From contig BLZA01000019.1 of NCBI GenBank assembly GCA_013423385.1, positions 1,178,001 to 1,242,000 on the forward strand: a stretch of DNA of 64,000 nt, read 5' to 3'. The DNA is from Naganishia liquefaciens. Taxonomy: Eukaryota > Basidiomycota > Tremellomycetes > Filobasidiales > Filobasidiaceae. Every line of letters begins with the position of its first letter. The stretch's first letter is position 1. Made by a program: the position numbers and the translations under genes. Below are positions 61,638 through 64,000 of the stretch, one piece after another. A model generated the notes under the pieces. That model made no database searches and had not been told where the DNA came from. It worked only from the letters and a program-made list of their open reading frames with translations.

Positions 61638-64000
61638 ATGGATCAAGTAGACGATCTTCCAGCATTGCTGCACGCAGTCGCATACCCTACTGCCGACTAT
61701 GCGGCCTATGCGCAAAATGAAGCGACTCTGCAGTCGTCGCTCAAGATTCCTGGTACGTCCGCGCAGAACGTTCTTGAATTGCCACTTATCAATAGTGGTT
61801 CTTTCCTCTGATCCAGGATTCTTCAACAAGCTGCAAGAAATAGCTGCGGACAGGTCGTTCCCGAAAGAAGTCAGACTGCTAAGCAGTCTCTTGATATCCC
61901 GTGAAGCACCCAAGAAATGGCGGGCAAGGACGTATGTTCTCGGTTTGACGTACACAATCATGTCGAAGCTGATGCCGGCCATTGTAGGATGATCCCTGAT
62001 GAGCTCAAGCCCGATATGAGGCAGAGGTTTTTCTTGTTTTTTGAGGAGGAAGATTTGCAGGTGCGGAAATATGACGTATCACTAATCCGTTCGGTCTCCT
62101 TACCATTGTTGTCTGGATACAGATTGCCAGATCGCAGCTGCAGTTGCTAGTCCTCATTGCTAGGCAGGAGTACCCGAAGATCTGGTAGGGTGCTTCCTTA
62201 CAAGTTCATGACGTACGGGAAACTGATGCTTGATCATATAGGCCATCTTTGCTTCAGGATCTCCTAGGACCGCTGCAACAGTCATTCTCCTACATTAGCT
62301 CCCACAGCGGACCCCAAGCGGAGAGCGTCAGGTCGCAGAACCCGCGGGAATGGAAAAAGCAGAAGACCATCTTGCTCAACTCGTTCTGGACTTGGAATGC
62401 GTTCGTCAAGGAATGGCGGAGCGTCAAGGTTCCCGTTGGAACAAAGCTGATGACGGATGTGAGTATCAGCTGCGGTATGCGAGGCTGCTCACTCAGCAAT
62501 TCAATCAAATGGGCAGTTTGTCAAGGATTTGCGTGGACCAATGCTTGAATACCTGGAAGCATTGATGAGCCGGGAGCCGGTACTGGAAGATTGGGAAATT
62601 ATGGAAAGCGCTCGATATGCTTTCAAGTACGTGCAGCTTCGGCTCGAGGTCATATCAAGCCTTACCAAATGCTTCATCTGGTAGAATTTCTGCCAGACTC
62701 GTCGATTGGGAGTTCAGCCGTCCGGGCAAGGGCAGGGTAGACCCGGATCCATCACGGGTGCGTCTCAAGCCTTCCTTCTATCACATTTCTAATTTGCCGG
62801 CATCTTGAATTTGAATCAGGCCAACACCTTCATATCAAACACTCTGAGATACCTCTCCCGGCTGCAGGAGATCCGTCTGCAGCTCTTGTCATCGCCAATG
62901 TATGCCGGTCCGTCGAATTCGAACAATGTGCCTGTTGATGCTTCGAGAACCCTCAAGTCTTTGACCAAGTTCATTCGTGCCATCGGTAAATTTTACGAGA
63001 ACATGATGCATATCGATCCGAAAGCATTTGCTGCTATTGATGGCACCGTGAACGCCGTGGGCTGGTGGTGGGGAGAAGTTGCAACAGCCGTTCAGAGGGG
63101 AGAGATGCCGCAAGATGGTAGGCGAAGACAATTTTGCAAAGCCAACTAGTCGGGCGTTACTGATCCATGACTCGGCCTTTCAGATGATGAGACCGCGCTT
63201 TACCCGAAACGATTCATGCTGCTCGGTCTAGTGCTTTTCAAAAATATTTTGCCCGTCCTCTCAACCGATCACAAGCACAGTAAGTCGAGCCAACTCCAAC
63301 GGCGATGGCATCATGTGGCGCACAATGGCATGACTGACACGACATTCAAAGTCTTTACCGACAACTTCGTTTCTGAAGCGTTCCACCTGATTGTCGACAA
63401 GCTGTTGCCTCTAAACACTCAGGATTGGCAATCATGGCAGGATGATCCGGAGGAATGGTTCGTGACACAGATGGATGTCGGCTTGGCCTGGTCATACGAG
63501 TTCAGGGTAAGCTTTCGAGGCATGACATTCTCTTGTGTCTCAACATGCTTCATCACAGCCATGTGCGGAAAGGCTTCTGATGGGCTTGACGTCTGCGGCA
63601 CGGGATAGGAATGTCATAGAACCGCTGATCCTACAGAAGCTTCAAGCAAGCATAGGTCGGTAATAAGACGACGCTTGCGACTTCTAGAAAATCTTACCTC
63701 TGTACCTCATAGCGCATCCGGCCACTGACATGGACAGCCGAATACGTCAAGATGCGGTGCTCAACGCCACAGGCAGAATGGCCCGAGCATTGGCGAATCA
63801 GGTCAAACTAGATCAAATCCTGCCTTTTCTTTCGACCGCTCTCACTTCTAATGCTCCAGAGTGAGTGCCTGCCTAGCTTGAAAGCGCGATCCTAATTGCT
63901 GATCAACCAACTGACAGGGATCGGATAATGAAGTACCGTATAGCATGCTTCATCGGTCTTTGGGTATCCGCGGACGAAGACTCAGCCTTATTACCTATCA
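61638..64000 (+). CDS. KAP120: KAP120/importin-11-like karyopherin, 5' part (runs off the window)
   Basis: Importin-beta family transport receptor. ATG 61638 opens MDQVDDLPALLHAVAYPTAD; the importin N-terminal domain follows (VRLLSSLLISREAPKKWRAR; MIPDELKPDMRQRFFLFFEE). An intron joins DLQ to IARSQLQLLVLIARQEYPKI, ending in KIW and then PSLLQDLLGPLQQS, the D-W/P-x-x-W-P-x-L-L pattern of importins. HEAT-like helices continue: WTWNAFVKEWRSVKVPVGTK, LTKFIRAIGKFYENMM, and WQSWQDDPEEWFVTQM, a motif region typical of the Kap120/importin-11 branch. Ten or more exons are visible; the frame is open to the window edge. Expected full length is about 1000 residues, so roughly half is present. Confidence 0.82.

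Overview
This is a nuclear stretch of a fungal genome. Genes are dense on both strands and cut by many short introns (mostly about 45-70 nt, GT...AG, with CTAAC/CTGAC-like branch sites). Several products have their closest recognisable form in basidiomycetous yeasts, for example a two-DEP plus RGS protein of the Cryptococcus Crg1 type. I infer a tremellomycete or close relative; genus and species cannot be fixed from the sequence alone.

Layout: LOA1-like acyltransferase (0.4-1.9 kb, +); coiled-coil protein kinase A (3.4-5.4 kb, +); PAP2 lipid phosphatase (5.9-7.2 kb, +); left arm of a large inverted repeat carrying kinase copy B1 (7.65-13.04 kb); small coiled-coil protein (14.0-14.5 kb, -); PP5/PPT1 phosphatase (15.1-17.7 kb, -); damaged family-2 glycosyltransferase (18.4-19.6 kb, +); GAF hybrid histidine kinase (20.7-24.2 kb, +); CWH43 (24.6-28.8 kb, +); right arm of the repeat carrying kinase copy B2 (29.4-34.74 kb, -); eIF2B-gamma (34.5-37.0 kb, -); ARF6-type GTPase (37.9-39.0 kb, +); PET100 (39.4-40.0 kb, +); GRC3 (41.0-43.5 kb, -); TRK1 potassium transporter (43.9-48.3 kb, +); CRG1-type RGS protein (49.3-51.7 kb, +); MAF1 (52.4-54.0 kb, +); a four-pass membrane protein (54.2-55.0 kb, -); SNU23 (55.4-56.3 kb, -); RIX7 (56.6-59.4 kb, +); an OB-fold protein (59.5-61.4 kb, -); and the 5' part of a KAP120/importin-11 karyopherin running off the window (61.6-64.0 kb, +).

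The outstanding structure is the pair of ~5.35 kb inverted arms separated by ~16.4 kb of ordinary genes. Left position x pairs with right position 42375-x over at least 8.74-12.79 kb, with no net indel. A ~2.3 kb core (9942-12236 / 30139-32433) looks identical, while the edges fall to about 65-90 percent identity. An old duplication with recent homogenisation (gene conversion) of the core fits best. Each arm holds the same kinase gene with the same TGA inside its coiled coil, followed by ~450 further open codons. The left arm also carries a decayed tail of the eIF2B-gamma gene, which marks the right arm as the likely source. Kinase A at 3.4 kb shares intron positions with these copies, so three related kinases lie within 30 kb.

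Most other genes are single-copy housekeeping functions: lipid and GPI-anchor remodelling (LOA1, PAP2, CWH43), ribosome and Pol III control (GRC3, RIX7, MAF1), splicing (SNU23), translation initiation (eIF2B-gamma), signalling (PP5, histidine kinase, CRG1, ARF6), K+ uptake (TRK1), mitochondria (PET100) and nuclear transport (KAP120). No rRNA gene, tRNA gene, CRISPR array or recognisable transposon was seen.
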